Below are positions 17,343-25,055 of a stretch of DNA of 32,729 bases, piece by piece. Source of the stretch: Candidatus Pacearchaeota archaeon. Its GTDB lineage: Archaea; Nanobdellota; Nanobdellia; Pacearchaeales; GW2011-AR1. The translations under genes and the position numbers were made by a program. Numbering within the stretch: the first letter of the stretch is position 1; each line of letters opens with the position of its first letter. The notes beneath the pieces are model-generated. The model was not told the origin of the DNA and did not search any database. It was given only the letters and a program-made list of their open reading frames with translations. The stretch covers positions 1 through 32,729 of the forward strand of contig VGKO01000006.1 of NCBI GenBank assembly GCA_016867035.1. The letters are read 5' to 3'.

Positions 17343-17662
17343 TTTATTTTTAATAGCTTGAATTCTTTTAATATTTCATATTTTTTTATGTAATGAGTTT
17401 CAATAAAGGGTTCACCCAGATTACAAAAATTTGCTTCCTCGCCTAAACCATCGCGAGATAAATATAGGGCTGTTCTATTTTCATTTGTGCCAAAGACCAG
17501 TCCGGTTTTTACTTCTAATCCAGTTAAAGGATAATTTACAGTAACAATTGCTACATGAATGGCTGGAAATCTTTTTGAACCTGCTCTTAATTCTTGCTCA
17601 GAGATTATGGGCAGGGCTTGCAAAATTTGTTTTAGGTTCGGTTTTTGATTTCTTTCGTCCAT
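17339..17662 (-). CDS. Hypothetical protein, 4-nt overlap with tgt
   Basis: 107 aa ORF; translational-coupling overlap. Confidence 0.7.
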   Translation of the reverse strand: MDERNQKPNLKQILQALPIISEQELRAGSKRFPAIHVAIVTVNYPLTGLEVKTGLVFGTNENRTALYLSRDGLGEEANFCNLGEPFIETHYIKKYEILKEFKLLKIK

Positions 17663-17714
17663 TTTGATAATTGAGTTATTACTCCCATTATTAAAGAAAA
17701 ATTGAGGTTATAAA

Positions 17715-18062
17715 CTAATCACTTGTGTCTCGTGAGCTTACAGCCCCTGCGGGTGCGTCTTTTGGGTAAGGGCATTGACAAGTCTCGGTTGTTCCCAGAT
17801 TAAGATAAATTCTTTTATAATGTGGACATTCTCTCTCCAAACACATCGGCACTACAGCACGAGGTAATAATCCCCTATGAAAGGGATAATCGCAGAAATC
17901 AATAAATCTTCCCAGTTGATCTTTACCGGGTTGATAAGGCATAATCCTTGGTCTTCTACCTTCGTCCTTTTCTGTCTTAGTGAATGCATGTCCTCCACAT
18001 TTTTTTCTTCTATGTTTCATTTTGGATTTTAACAGAACTCTTTCCCTTGGATGCTTTTTCAT
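17715..18062 (-). CDS. Hypothetical Cys-containing basic protein
   Basis: 115 aa; FCDYPFH…MCLERECPHYKRIYL…CQCPYP putative metal-binding residues. Confidence 0.65.
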   Translation of the reverse strand: MKKHPRERVLLKSKMKHRRKKCGGHAFTKTEKDEGRRPRIMPYQPGKDQLGRFIDFCDYPFHRGLLPRAVVPMCLERECPHYKRIYLNLGTTETCQCPYPKDAPAGAVSSRDTSD

Positions 18063-18160
18063 GTATCTTTGGGTTTAAAAATATATGGTTTTGTTGTAAC
18101 TTCTGTGTTATAATAAGAATTTAAATAATATCCTTGTATATTAATTTATAATACTCTAAA

Positions 18161-19450
18161 ATGGATAGACGAGATTTTATTAAGGCAAGTGCTTTAGCCG
18201 CGCTTGGGACTTCATTAGGCAGAGCAGATAATCCTCCTCCTGCTAAAGCTAAATCTATAATTCAAGTCTTTTTATGGGGTGGAATGTCTCATACAGATAC
18301 ATGGGATCCTAAAATTAAAGCAGGTTATGATTATACTGGTGAGTTTAGCCAAGAAATTCCCACAAATGTTCCTGAAATAAAACTCGGAGCTTTGTTCCCT
18401 AATCTTGCTAAGCAAGCAGATAAGTTTTCATTAATAAGAAGTATGACTCATAGAAATAATGGGCATGAAACCGCTGCTTATTTAATGCAAACAGGACATC
18501 AGCCAGGAGAAAGACTTGCTTATCCTTCTATTGGTGCAATTTTTGCTTTATTTAAAGGAAAGGACTACAAGGGTTTAATTCCACCTTATATTGTTTTAAC
18601 TCAACCTCAAGGAAGATTTTCAGAAGCAGGATTTTTAGGTCCAAAGTATAAACCTTTTGCAACAGGCGGAGATCCTAATGCAACCCGATTTGAAGTTGAG
18701 GGTGTTGTTGCTCGAGGAATTTCGGATGCTAGGCAATTATCTAGACGAGAATTATTAGGAAATATGAATACCATGCGTCATGCTTATGCTTCTAGTCCGG
18801 TTATTAAGGAAGCTTGGGCTTGCGAGAATGCAGCTTATGATTTAATTTTGGGAAAAGGTAAAGAAGTTTTTGATTTATCTCAAGAAAAACCAGAGTTGCG
18901 AGATAAATATGGTAGATTTACTTTTGGGCAAGATTGTTTGGCTGCTCGAAGACTTGTGGAAGCAGGAGTTCCTTTTGTTTGTATTAATTATCCTGGCGGG
19001 TGGGATACTCATAGTAGTCATTTCGCTACAATGAAGAGACAAGTGCCCCAATTAGATCAAGGACTTGCTACTCTTCTTGAAGATTTGAATAGTCGGGGTT
19101 TATTAGAGAGCACAATTGTTTGGTGCTGTGGGGAATTTGGAAGAACCCCTAAGGTGGATTGGCAACCGCCATGGAATGGTGGAAGAAATCATTATGGAAA
19201 TGTTTTTTCTGTTCTTCTTGCTGGTGGTGGATTTAAAGGAGGACAAATTGTTGGTGCTTCGAACGAAAGAGGAGAAGAAGTTTTAGAACGTCCTGTTTAT
19301 CCTGTTGATTTACTTGGTAGTATTTATCAACTTGCTGGAATAGATCCTCGGGCAAAATTACCTCATCCAGAAGGACTTGAAGCTTATGTTCTTCCTAAAC
19401 CCGATGAGAAGGGCGTTAAATCTGCTGGATTATTAACAGAGATAATGTAG
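18161..19450 (+). CDS. DUF1501-family (alkaline phosphatase/sulfatase-like fold) secreted protein with Tat signal
   Basis: 429 aa; MDRRDFIKASALAALG twin-arginine signal; FLWGGMSHTDTWDPK, SMTHRNNGHETAAYLMQTGH, YPGGWDTHSSHF, CCGEFGRTPKV, GRNHYGNVFSVLLAGGGFKGG. Confidence 0.93.
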   Translation: MDRRDFIKASALAALGTSLGRADNPPPAKAKSIIQVFLWGGMSHTDTWDPKIKAGYDYTGEFSQEIPTNVPEIKLGALFPNLAKQADKFSLIRSMTHRNNGHETAAYLMQTGHQPGERLAYPSIGAIFALFKGKDYKGLIPPYIVLTQPQGRFSEAGFLGPKYKPFATGGDPNATRFEVEGVVARGISDARQLSRRELLGNMNTMRHAYASSPVIKEAWACENAAYDLILGKGKEVFDLSQEKPELRDKYGRFTFGQDCLAARRLVEAGVPFVCINYPGGWDTHSSHFATMKRQVPQLDQGLATLLEDLNSRGLLESTIVWCCGEFGRTPKVDWQPPWNGGRNHYGNVFSVLLAGGGFKGGQIVGASNERGEEVLERPVYPVDLLGSIYQLAGIDPRAKLPHPEGLEAYVLPKPDEKGVKSAGLLTEIM

Positions 19451-19502
19451 ATTTTGAAAAGATAATTTTACAATCCCTGAAAAATCTGAAAATTTTTATA
19501 TA

Positions 19503-19826
19503 TTAATCTAATGCTTCAATTAAACCATCGTTTTTATCTCGATTTATTTTTGAAGATACCAAATCAATTACCAAGGCTAGTCCTGTTCCTATTGCGGCAG
19601 CAGCAAAATCTTTTGGATCATAAGTGCCCGGCAAGATGCCAAATTTTTGTGCTAATTCGCCAGCGCACATTAAACCTAAGCTTGTTAATGCAGAACTTGC
19701 TTTAGAAAAACCAAGCATTCGGTTTATGAAATATACTCCCCCTGTTAAGAGTACATCTGTAAGATTTCCATTTTTAGCAAGCATATAGCCGCCCATTGAT
19801 GCTGTTGTTTCTGGTAAGTATCTCAT
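19503..19826 (-). CDS. Small membrane protein (weak VanZ/DUF2809-like resemblance)
   Basis: 107 aa; AGELAQKFGILPGTYDPKDFAAAAIGTGLALVIDLV. Confidence 0.6.
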   Translation of the reverse strand: MRYLPETTASMGGYMLAKNGNLTDVLLTGGVYFINRMLGFSKASSALTSLGLMCAGELAQKFGILPGTYDPKDFAAAAIGTGLALVIDLVSSKINRDKNDGLIEALD

Positions 19827-19916
19827 TTTTTCCTCCTATTCTACTTATATATGTATTAAGAACTATTTAAACCTTTGTATTTGTAACTACTGTCTAATTA
19901 CAACATAATTGAATAG

Positions 19917-19957
19917 AATGCTCCTGCCGGGATTCTCACCCTCCGTGTTCGAATCCC
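19917..19957. repeat. tRNA-Glu 3'-end duplicate with adjoining inverted T-arm-like segment
   Basis: aatgctcctgccgggattc (19917-19935) is identical to 20012-20030 (3' end of tRNA-Glu), offset 95 bp; GGGATTC…GAATCCC inverted repeat 19929-19935/19951-19957. Confidence 0.75.
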
Positions 19958-20013
19958 GATTGTAAATTAGTTTATAGAGAATTGTAGCATATTTACCATC
20001 TACGATGGTAAAA

Positions 20014-20086
20014 TGCTCCTGCCGGGATTCGAACCCGGGTTCCAGCCTTGAAAGGGCTGTGTCCTTGGCCTCTGGACGACAGGAGC
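20014..20086 (-). tRNA. tRNA-Glu (anticodon UUC)
   Basis: Reverse complement GCTCCTGTCGTCCAGAGGCCAAGGACACAGCCCTTTCAAGGCTGGAACCCGGGTTCGAATCCCGGCAGGAGCA; anticodon stem CAGCC/GGCTG, loop CTTTCAA. Confidence 0.93.
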
Positions 20087-20237
20087 AGGTATCAAACTTT
20101 TTATTATTTGACTTAATTATTTGTGGTTTTTGGCTTTTAAAAGCTTTGGTTTTCGGTAAGTTTGCTATTGATTTCTTTACCCTAGAGTTAAACAAAAATT
20201 GGAAAAGACTTATAAAACCTCTTTTTATGTTATAAGT

Positions 20238-21215
20238 ATGGCTAAATCACCTATGAATAAAGCCGCTGGAAAAAACTTCAAGATAAATGATTTAATTTTC
20301 AAAGAACTTCTTAGAAGACCACACTCTCTTGAAGGCAAGAATAAAGTTTACAATATCGCAGATTCTAAGTTTTGGTATCTTACTCCAGAACAAGCACAAG
20401 CTTTTTTAGATTTAGAAAAAAAAGACAAATTTCAGCAATCTGTTGTAAAAAAAGAAAATGATTTGCTTCAATCTGGATTTAAGGAAATATTTCCAATGAT
20501 AGCCGGTAAAAAATTAAATATTATTGATTTGGGTTGTGGAGACGGAAAAAAAGCAAAAGTTTTAGTTGAGCAATTCAAAGACAAATCTAAATTAAGATAT
20601 TGTCCAATTGATATTAGTCATTATATGATTGAAAAAGCAATTAATACTTTTTCCGGTTCAAATTTAAAAAAAATTCCAGTTCATTGGAATGTTTCTTCTT
20701 TTGAAAATATAGAGAATATTTCAGAAATGTTGAGAAAAAGCAATTTCACAACAAATTTATTCCTACTTCTTGGAGGAACAATTGAGAATTCAGAATTGCA
20801 TGAACTTTTAGATGAAATAAGGGGGGCTATGAGGGATTCAGACTGCCTTGTTATAGGTAATAAGGTTACAGAAGTAAATCCTTCTGTTGTAGTTAAATAT
20901 TATAATGCTGCCAAGTATATTGACGATTTATTATTTAAAACGATTAACCAACTTGGATTTGATAAAAAAGAAGTAAGTTATAGCTCCAGATTCAGAGGGC
21001 AAAGAATAGAAATGTTTTACACTATTAAGAATGCAAGAACTATTGAATCTAGTGGAAGAAAGATTGAATTTAAGCAAGGCGATAAAATAATAGTAGCTTA
21101 TTCTTATAAGTATAGTCAAGATGCTCTTTTAGGGTGGCTTAATCTTTACTTTAGTTTTGTACAACCCCTCGTTTCGAAAGATAAAAGTTATATCCTTGTT
21201 TTATGTAAGAAGTAG
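20238..21215 (+). CDS. Histidine-specific SAM methyltransferase-like (EgtD/Methyltransf_33 family)
   Basis: IIDLGCGDGKKAKVLVEQF, YCPIDISHYMIEKA, LFLLLGGTIENSELHELLDEIRGAM, DCLVIGNKV, SSRFRGQRIEMFYTI; TATA cttataaaac ~25 nt upstream favours ATG 20238 over 20199. Confidence 0.75.
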   Translation: MAKSPMNKAAGKNFKINDLIFKELLRRPHSLEGKNKVYNIADSKFWYLTPEQAQAFLDLEKKDKFQQSVVKKENDLLQSGFKEIFPMIAGKKLNIIDLGCGDGKKAKVLVEQFKDKSKLRYCPIDISHYMIEKAINTFSGSNLKKIPVHWNVSSFENIENISEMLRKSNFTTNLFLLLGGTIENSELHELLDEIRGAMRDSDCLVIGNKVTEVNPSVVVKYYNAAKYIDDLLFKTINQLGFDKKEVSYSSRFRGQRIEMFYTIKNARTIESSGRKIEFKQGDKIIVAYSYKYSQDALLGWLNLYFSFVQPLVSKDKSYILVLCKK

Positions 21216-21278
21216 CTTTGCCCCTATCTTAGACATAGAAGAATATTTAAAAACTCTCTAACTCGTATTTTTATGTAT

Positions 21279-21434
21279 GAGCCCATAGCTCAGCCCGGTT
21301 AGAGCACCGCTCTTATAAGTGTAGACTTCGCTAGAAGTTTATTTTCAAGCATCCGGTTGCGGGAATTGCAAAAACCCGCTGGCGGTTGTTGCTAAGAAAG
21401 GCGGGGGTCCCAAGTTCAAATCTTGGTGGGCTCA
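21279..21434 (+). tRNA. tRNA-Ile (anticodon UAU) with intron 21318-21398
   Basis: Exons: 21279-21317 and 21399-21434; acceptor GAGCCCA/TGGGCTC, anticodon stem CCGCT/GGCGG, spliced loop CTTATAA, T-arm CCAAG-TTCAAAT-CTTGG; bulge-helix-bulge with CTTA/TAAG central helix and 3-nt bulges TAA and AAA. Confidence 0.9.
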
Positions 21435-21826
21435 TGCAAATAAAGATGGTTTACAAAGGAATTATTATTGAAGAAAGTTTAAGCGATAATAGTATTCTGA
21501 AAAAAATTAATATCGTTAAAACAGAGGTTGAAAAAGTTACTTTTGAACATAAAACTCCTTGGCTTGATAAATGGACTATGCATACAATATCTGTTCTTGA
21601 TAAAGATGCTCCAGAAGTCGCAAAATTAATTTCTAATGCTCTCGAAAGTAAGCATGAGTGGTATGCTGATTTTAAAAATTCTAAGTGGCATTTCATTATT
21701 TTTAGAAATAAGGTTTTTAAAATTAACAGGGTAAAAAAAGAAGAATACAAAAAAGTTCAGAAGTATGGTGTTGCTTTGGGAATTCCCGAATATCAATTAG
21801 ACTTTTCTCCAGAAATTAAAATTTAA
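21434..21826 (+). CDS. Conserved-looking hypothetical protein
   Basis: MQIKMVYKGIIIEESLSDNSILKKINIVKTEVEKVTFEHKTPWLDKWTMHTISV…WYADFKNSKWHFIIFRNKVFKINR; the listed upstream start lies inside the tRNA; alternative ATG 21446. Confidence 0.8.
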   Translation: MQIKMVYKGIIIEESLSDNSILKKINIVKTEVEKVTFEHKTPWLDKWTMHTISVLDKDAPEVAKLISNALESKHEWYADFKNSKWHFIIFRNKVFKINRVKKEEYKKVQKYGVALGIPEYQLDFSPEIKI

Positions 21827-21888
21827 TTTTTAATTTTTACGACTCGGAAAGGTTACATAGATTTTTAAAGAACTGAAATGGTTTTGAT

Positions 21889-22473
21889 ATGATTAAAATG
21901 ATAATTGGTGTGTGTGGTTCTGTTGCAGCTGGAAAAGAAACATTGACGAGTTTTTTTAGAGAAAAAGGGTTTATTTATTTTGAAACTCGACAGATAATTG
22001 TGGAAGAGCTTAAAAAACTAGGTTTGGAGTTATCGCGAAAAAACATGCAGGACTGGGCTGATGAACGGCGAGCAAAGTTTGGGGTTGGTGCGATTATGAA
22101 AATTATGCTTGAAAAAGCTTCTGAAGATTTGAGTAAGAACTATATGTTTGATAGTTTAAGAAATGATGGGGAGGCCTTGTTCTTGCGCGAAGAGCTTGGA
22201 GAAGATTTTATTTTAATTGGGGTTGATGCTCCTCTTGAGATTAGATTTAAGAGAGCTGTTGAAAGAGCAAAGCCTTCTGACCCTGTTATTTGGGAAGATT
22301 TTGTTAAAATGAATGAAAGGGATTTAAACGATAAAAGTAATCCCTTTGGCCAGCAAACACAAAAGCTTCTTGATATGGCTGATTTTGTGATTATAAATGA
22401 TAAGGATTTGGAAAGTGCCAAGAAACAAGTTGAAGATATTTGGGGCAAGATTGAAACAAGAAGGAGCAATTAA
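21889..22473 (+). CDS. P-loop kinase, dephospho-CoA kinase/adenylate-kinase-like
   Basis: 194 aa; GVCGSVAAGKETLTSFF Walker A, GVDAPLEIRFKRAVERAK lid region; start may be Met at 21898. Confidence 0.7.
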   Translation: MIKMIIGVCGSVAAGKETLTSFFREKGFIYFETRQIIVEELKKLGLELSRKNMQDWADERRAKFGVGAIMKIMLEKASEDLSKNYMFDSLRNDGEALFLREELGEDFILIGVDAPLEIRFKRAVERAKPSDPVIWEDFVKMNERDLNDKSNPFGQQTQKLLDMADFVIINDKDLESAKKQVEDIWGKIETRRSN

Positions 22474-22516
22474 CTTAATTGCATAAATTATTAAACCTTT
22501 ATTCTCTTGGATTTTT

Positions 22517-23713
22517 ATGTTAATAGGAATTATTGGAAAAGCTAATGTTGGTAAAAGCACCTTTTATAAGGCTGCAACTTTAGCTGAAGTTTTAATTGCT
22601 AATTATCCTTTTGCTACTATTAAGCCTAATCATGGAGTGGCTTATGTAAAAATTCCTTGTATTGATTCAGAGTTTAAAGTTCAATGCATGCCTCGAACAG
22701 GATTCTGCATAAATCATATTAGGTTTGTTCCTGTTGATTTGATGGATGTTGCTGGACTTGTTCCCGGAGCTAGTGAGGGAAAAGGTTTAGGAAATCAATT
22801 TTTAAGCGATTTAAGCCAAGCAGATTGCTTTATTCATGTTGTTGATGCAAGCGGAGGAACAACAATAGAAGGAAAGCCAGCAGAACCTGGAAGTCATGAT
22901 CCTATTGAAGACATTAAGTTTATTGAACGCGAACTTGATTTGTGGTATTTGGGTATATTAAAAAAAGTTTGGAGGGTTTTTGCCAGAACAATCTCGACAG
23001 TTAAAGATGCACAATTTGCAAAAGAAGTTGCTAAACAGTTTTCCGGATTAAAAATTGATGAAGATTTAGTTAAACGAGTTTTACTAAAAAATAAATTGAA
23101 TGCAGATAAGCCTGATGCTTGGACTGATAACGAGCTTGAGATTTTTGCAAGAGGTTTAAGAATAATGAGTAAGCCTATGATAATTGCAGCTAACAAATGT
23201 GATACTAGCTTTGGAAAAACTAATGCAGAAAGGCTTGCTAAAGAATTTCCAGAATATCTTGTGGTGCCTTGTTCTGCTGATTCTGAGCTTGCTCTTCGCC
23301 AGGCTGCTAAAGCAGGACTTATAGAGTATGTGCCTGGCGAGTGTGATTTTAAATTAAAAAAAGAACTCTTACCAAAGCAATTAGAAGCACTTGAAGCAAT
23401 TAAGAAAAATGTTCTCGCACAATTCAAAGAAGGAACAGGAGTTCAGGCAGTATTGAATCATGCTGTGTTTGATTTATTAAAATATATTGCTATTTTTCCT
23501 GCTGGTGCGCATAAACTTGCAGATTCAAAAGGAAATATACTTCCGGATTGTTTTTTACTTCCTTCTGGATCTACTGCACTTGACTTTGCTTTTAGTTTAC
23601 ATAGTGATATTGGAAAGAATTTTGTTAAGGCGATTGATGCTAGAACAGGTAAAGCCCTAGGAAAGGATCATGTTTTGCAACATCGCGATGCGCTTGAGAT
23701 AGCGACAAGATAA
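22517..23713 (+). CDS. YchF/Obg-type GTP-binding protein, archaeal
   Basis: 398 aa; IGIIGKANVGKSTFYKA, PFATIKPNHGVAYV, DVAGLVPGASEGKGLGNQFLSDLSQADCFIHVVDASG, ANKCD, C-terminal TGS-like LPSGSTALDFAFSLHSDIG. Confidence 0.93.
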   Translation: MLIGIIGKANVGKSTFYKAATLAEVLIANYPFATIKPNHGVAYVKIPCIDSEFKVQCMPRTGFCINHIRFVPVDLMDVAGLVPGASEGKGLGNQFLSDLSQADCFIHVVDASGGTTIEGKPAEPGSHDPIEDIKFIERELDLWYLGILKKVWRVFARTISTVKDAQFAKEVAKQFSGLKIDEDLVKRVLLKNKLNADKPDAWTDNELEIFARGLRIMSKPMIIAANKCDTSFGKTNAERLAKEFPEYLVVPCSADSELALRQAAKAGLIEYVPGECDFKLKKELLPKQLEALEAIKKNVLAQFKEGTGVQAVLNHAVFDLLKYIAIFPAGAHKLADSKGNILPDCFLLPSGSTALDFAFSLHSDIGKNFVKAIDARTGKALGKDHVLQHRDALEIATR

Positions 23714-23729
23714 AAATAAAAGGAGAAAA

Positions 23730-23951
23730 ATGAAATTTTTTATTAGAGTTAAAACATCAAGTATTGAACAATCAATAGAAGAGTTTGGAGATCATAGGTA
23801 TTTGATACATTTAAAATCCCGGCCAGAGAATAATGAAGCTAATATAGAACTGCTTAAATTATTTGCTAAGCATATTGGGGTTCCAAGCACAAAACTTAAA
23901 ATCACCTCTGGCTTAACTAGCAAAGATAAGATTATTGAAAGCGTTTATTAA
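23730..23951 (+). CDS. DUF167/YggU-family protein
   Basis: 73 aa; FIRVKTSSIEQSIE…YLIHLKSRPENNEANIELLKLFAKHIGVPSTKLKITSGLTSKDKIIES; Shine-Dalgarno aaaggagaaaa. Confidence 0.85.
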   Translation: MKFFIRVKTSSIEQSIEEFGDHRYLIHLKSRPENNEANIELLKLFAKHIGVPSTKLKITSGLTSKDKIIESVY

Positions 23952-23954
23952 AAA

Positions 23955-24413
23955 ATGGGTATAAAATATGAAATAGCGCATGATATTATTGAAAGACTTT
24001 TTGATATCTCGAGTACCTTGGGTATGGATCATATTAGACTTTCAGGAATACATGCTGTTAGGAGCATTGGCACTGGCTCTAGAGGCACAATTGCTCGATG
24101 TCACGCCCTCTCAAAGATATGGCAACTTGCTTTGGGAACAAAAGCTGTTTATATAATTGAAGTTATTAGTGAAAAATTCGATAGAATGAGTCGCGAAGAG
24201 CAAGATAAAGTTCTTATTCATGAACTCTTGCATATTCCTCTTAGTTTTGGAGGGGGATTTAAGCACCATGATTTTGTGCATGAAAGAAATGTAGAAAAAA
24301 TTTATCGCAAATATATAGAGTTAAAGAAAAACAATTCTCGCTCAGGAACTAATCATGTTCAGGAGGAAATAAAAAAACATGAACAAAAAAAGAAAAATAG
24401 CTTTTGGTTTTAA
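23955..24413 (+). CDS. Putative zinc metallopeptidase
   Basis: 152 aa; LIHELLHIPLSFGGGFKHHDFVH HExxH motif. Confidence 0.8.
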   Translation: MGIKYEIAHDIIERLFDISSTLGMDHIRLSGIHAVRSIGTGSRGTIARCHALSKIWQLALGTKAVYIIEVISEKFDRMSREEQDKVLIHELLHIPLSFGGGFKHHDFVHERNVEKIYRKYIELKKNNSRSGTNHVQEEIKKHEQKKKNSFWF

Positions 24414-24702
24414 TCGCAAGAAATATTCAATATCAGAATATAATGTATGCTCAAATGTATTTTCTAAAGCAAGAGGATTGATGTTTAGGCCTCGTGGGTA
24501 TAAAACTCCGCTTCTTTTTGTTTTTTCTAAGCCAGGATTTCATGCAATTCATAGCTTTTTTTGTAGAAAGTTTATTGCTGCTTGGTTTTTAGAAAAAAAT
24601 GGGAAACTCGAGTTTATCGAAGCTAAAATTGTCTCACCCTGGAAATCTGCTGTTAACTGTAGTAAGAAATTCAATTTTCTCCTCGAGATTCCGCTTGGTT
24701 AA
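24379..24702 (+). CDS. DUF192-family protein
   Basis: 107 aa; ARGLMFRPRGYKTPLLFVFSKPGFHAIHSFFCRKFIAAWFLEKNGKLEFIEAKIV; 35-nt overlap with upstream gene, SD caggagg. Confidence 0.85.
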   Translation: MNKKRKIAFGFNRKKYSISEYNVCSNVFSKARGLMFRPRGYKTPLLFVFSKPGFHAIHSFFCRKFIAAWFLEKNGKLEFIEAKIVSPWKSAVNCSKKFNFLLEIPLG

Positions 24703-24737
24703 GTTGTAATTTAAAGGTAGTCCCGTCGGGTAAGAAA

Positions 24738-24758
24738 CATTTAAATACTCTTTAAATG
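24738..24758. promoter_or_regulatory. Dyad CATTTAAA-TACTC-TTTAAATG overlapping a TATA-like box
   Basis: Perfect 8-bp arms with 5-nt spacer upstream of the small ORF at 24797. Confidence 0.4.
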
Positions 24759-24796
24759 GTATTATATTATAAAAATCATTAAAAGGAGGTAAAAAA

Positions 24797-24919
24797 ATGG
24801 GAAGTGTTATTGCTAGAAATGTTGTAAAACGCAAGCCAGGATACCTTTACTACGTTGACGGAAAAGGAAACGTTTGTGAAGCTAAGATGGCTAGAGGCGG
24901 AAAAAAGAAAAAAAGATAA
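24797..24919 (+). CDS. 40-aa basic protein MGSVIARNVVKRKPGYLYYVDGKGNVCEAKMARGGKKKKR
   Basis: ATG 24797, TAA 24917-24919; strong Shine-Dalgarno aaaggaggt; below the ORF-track length cut-off. Confidence 0.75.
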   Translation: MGSVIARNVVKRKPGYLYYVDGKGNVCEAKMARGGKKKKR

Positions 24920-25055
24920 AAATTCTTTTTTCCTTATTTTTTAATTTTATTTTATAAATTTTTCTAATTCTTTTTTTACTTTTTATGATTATTATGCTAT
25001 TTTTCTATTATTCTTGTTTAATTAAATTTTTATAGGCTGTTTTCTTGTAGTTTTT

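Noticed and set aside
19887-20195. ORF 102 aa on - (…RLEPGFESRQEHF…)
   Set aside because: Runs through tRNA-Glu and its duplicated 3' end; no protein-like composition.
20005-20235. ORF 76 aa (MVKCSCRDSNPGSSLERAV…) on +
   Set aside because: It is a translation through tRNA-Glu on the opposite strand; CRDSNPG is a typical tRNA read-through artefact.
21386-21433. N-terminal extension MLLRKAGVPSSNLGGL of ORF 21386-21826
   Set aside because: Lies inside the tRNA-Ile intron and 3' exon.
22894-23427. ORF 177 aa on - inside the YchF-type GTPase
   Set aside because: Antisense ORF to a well-supported conserved gene; Ser/Phe/Leu-rich shadow composition.
24722-24730. CCCGTCGGG mini-hairpin after the DUF192 gene
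   Set aside because: A 3-bp stem is too short to support a feature call; noted only as a possible relic of the hairpin repeat family.
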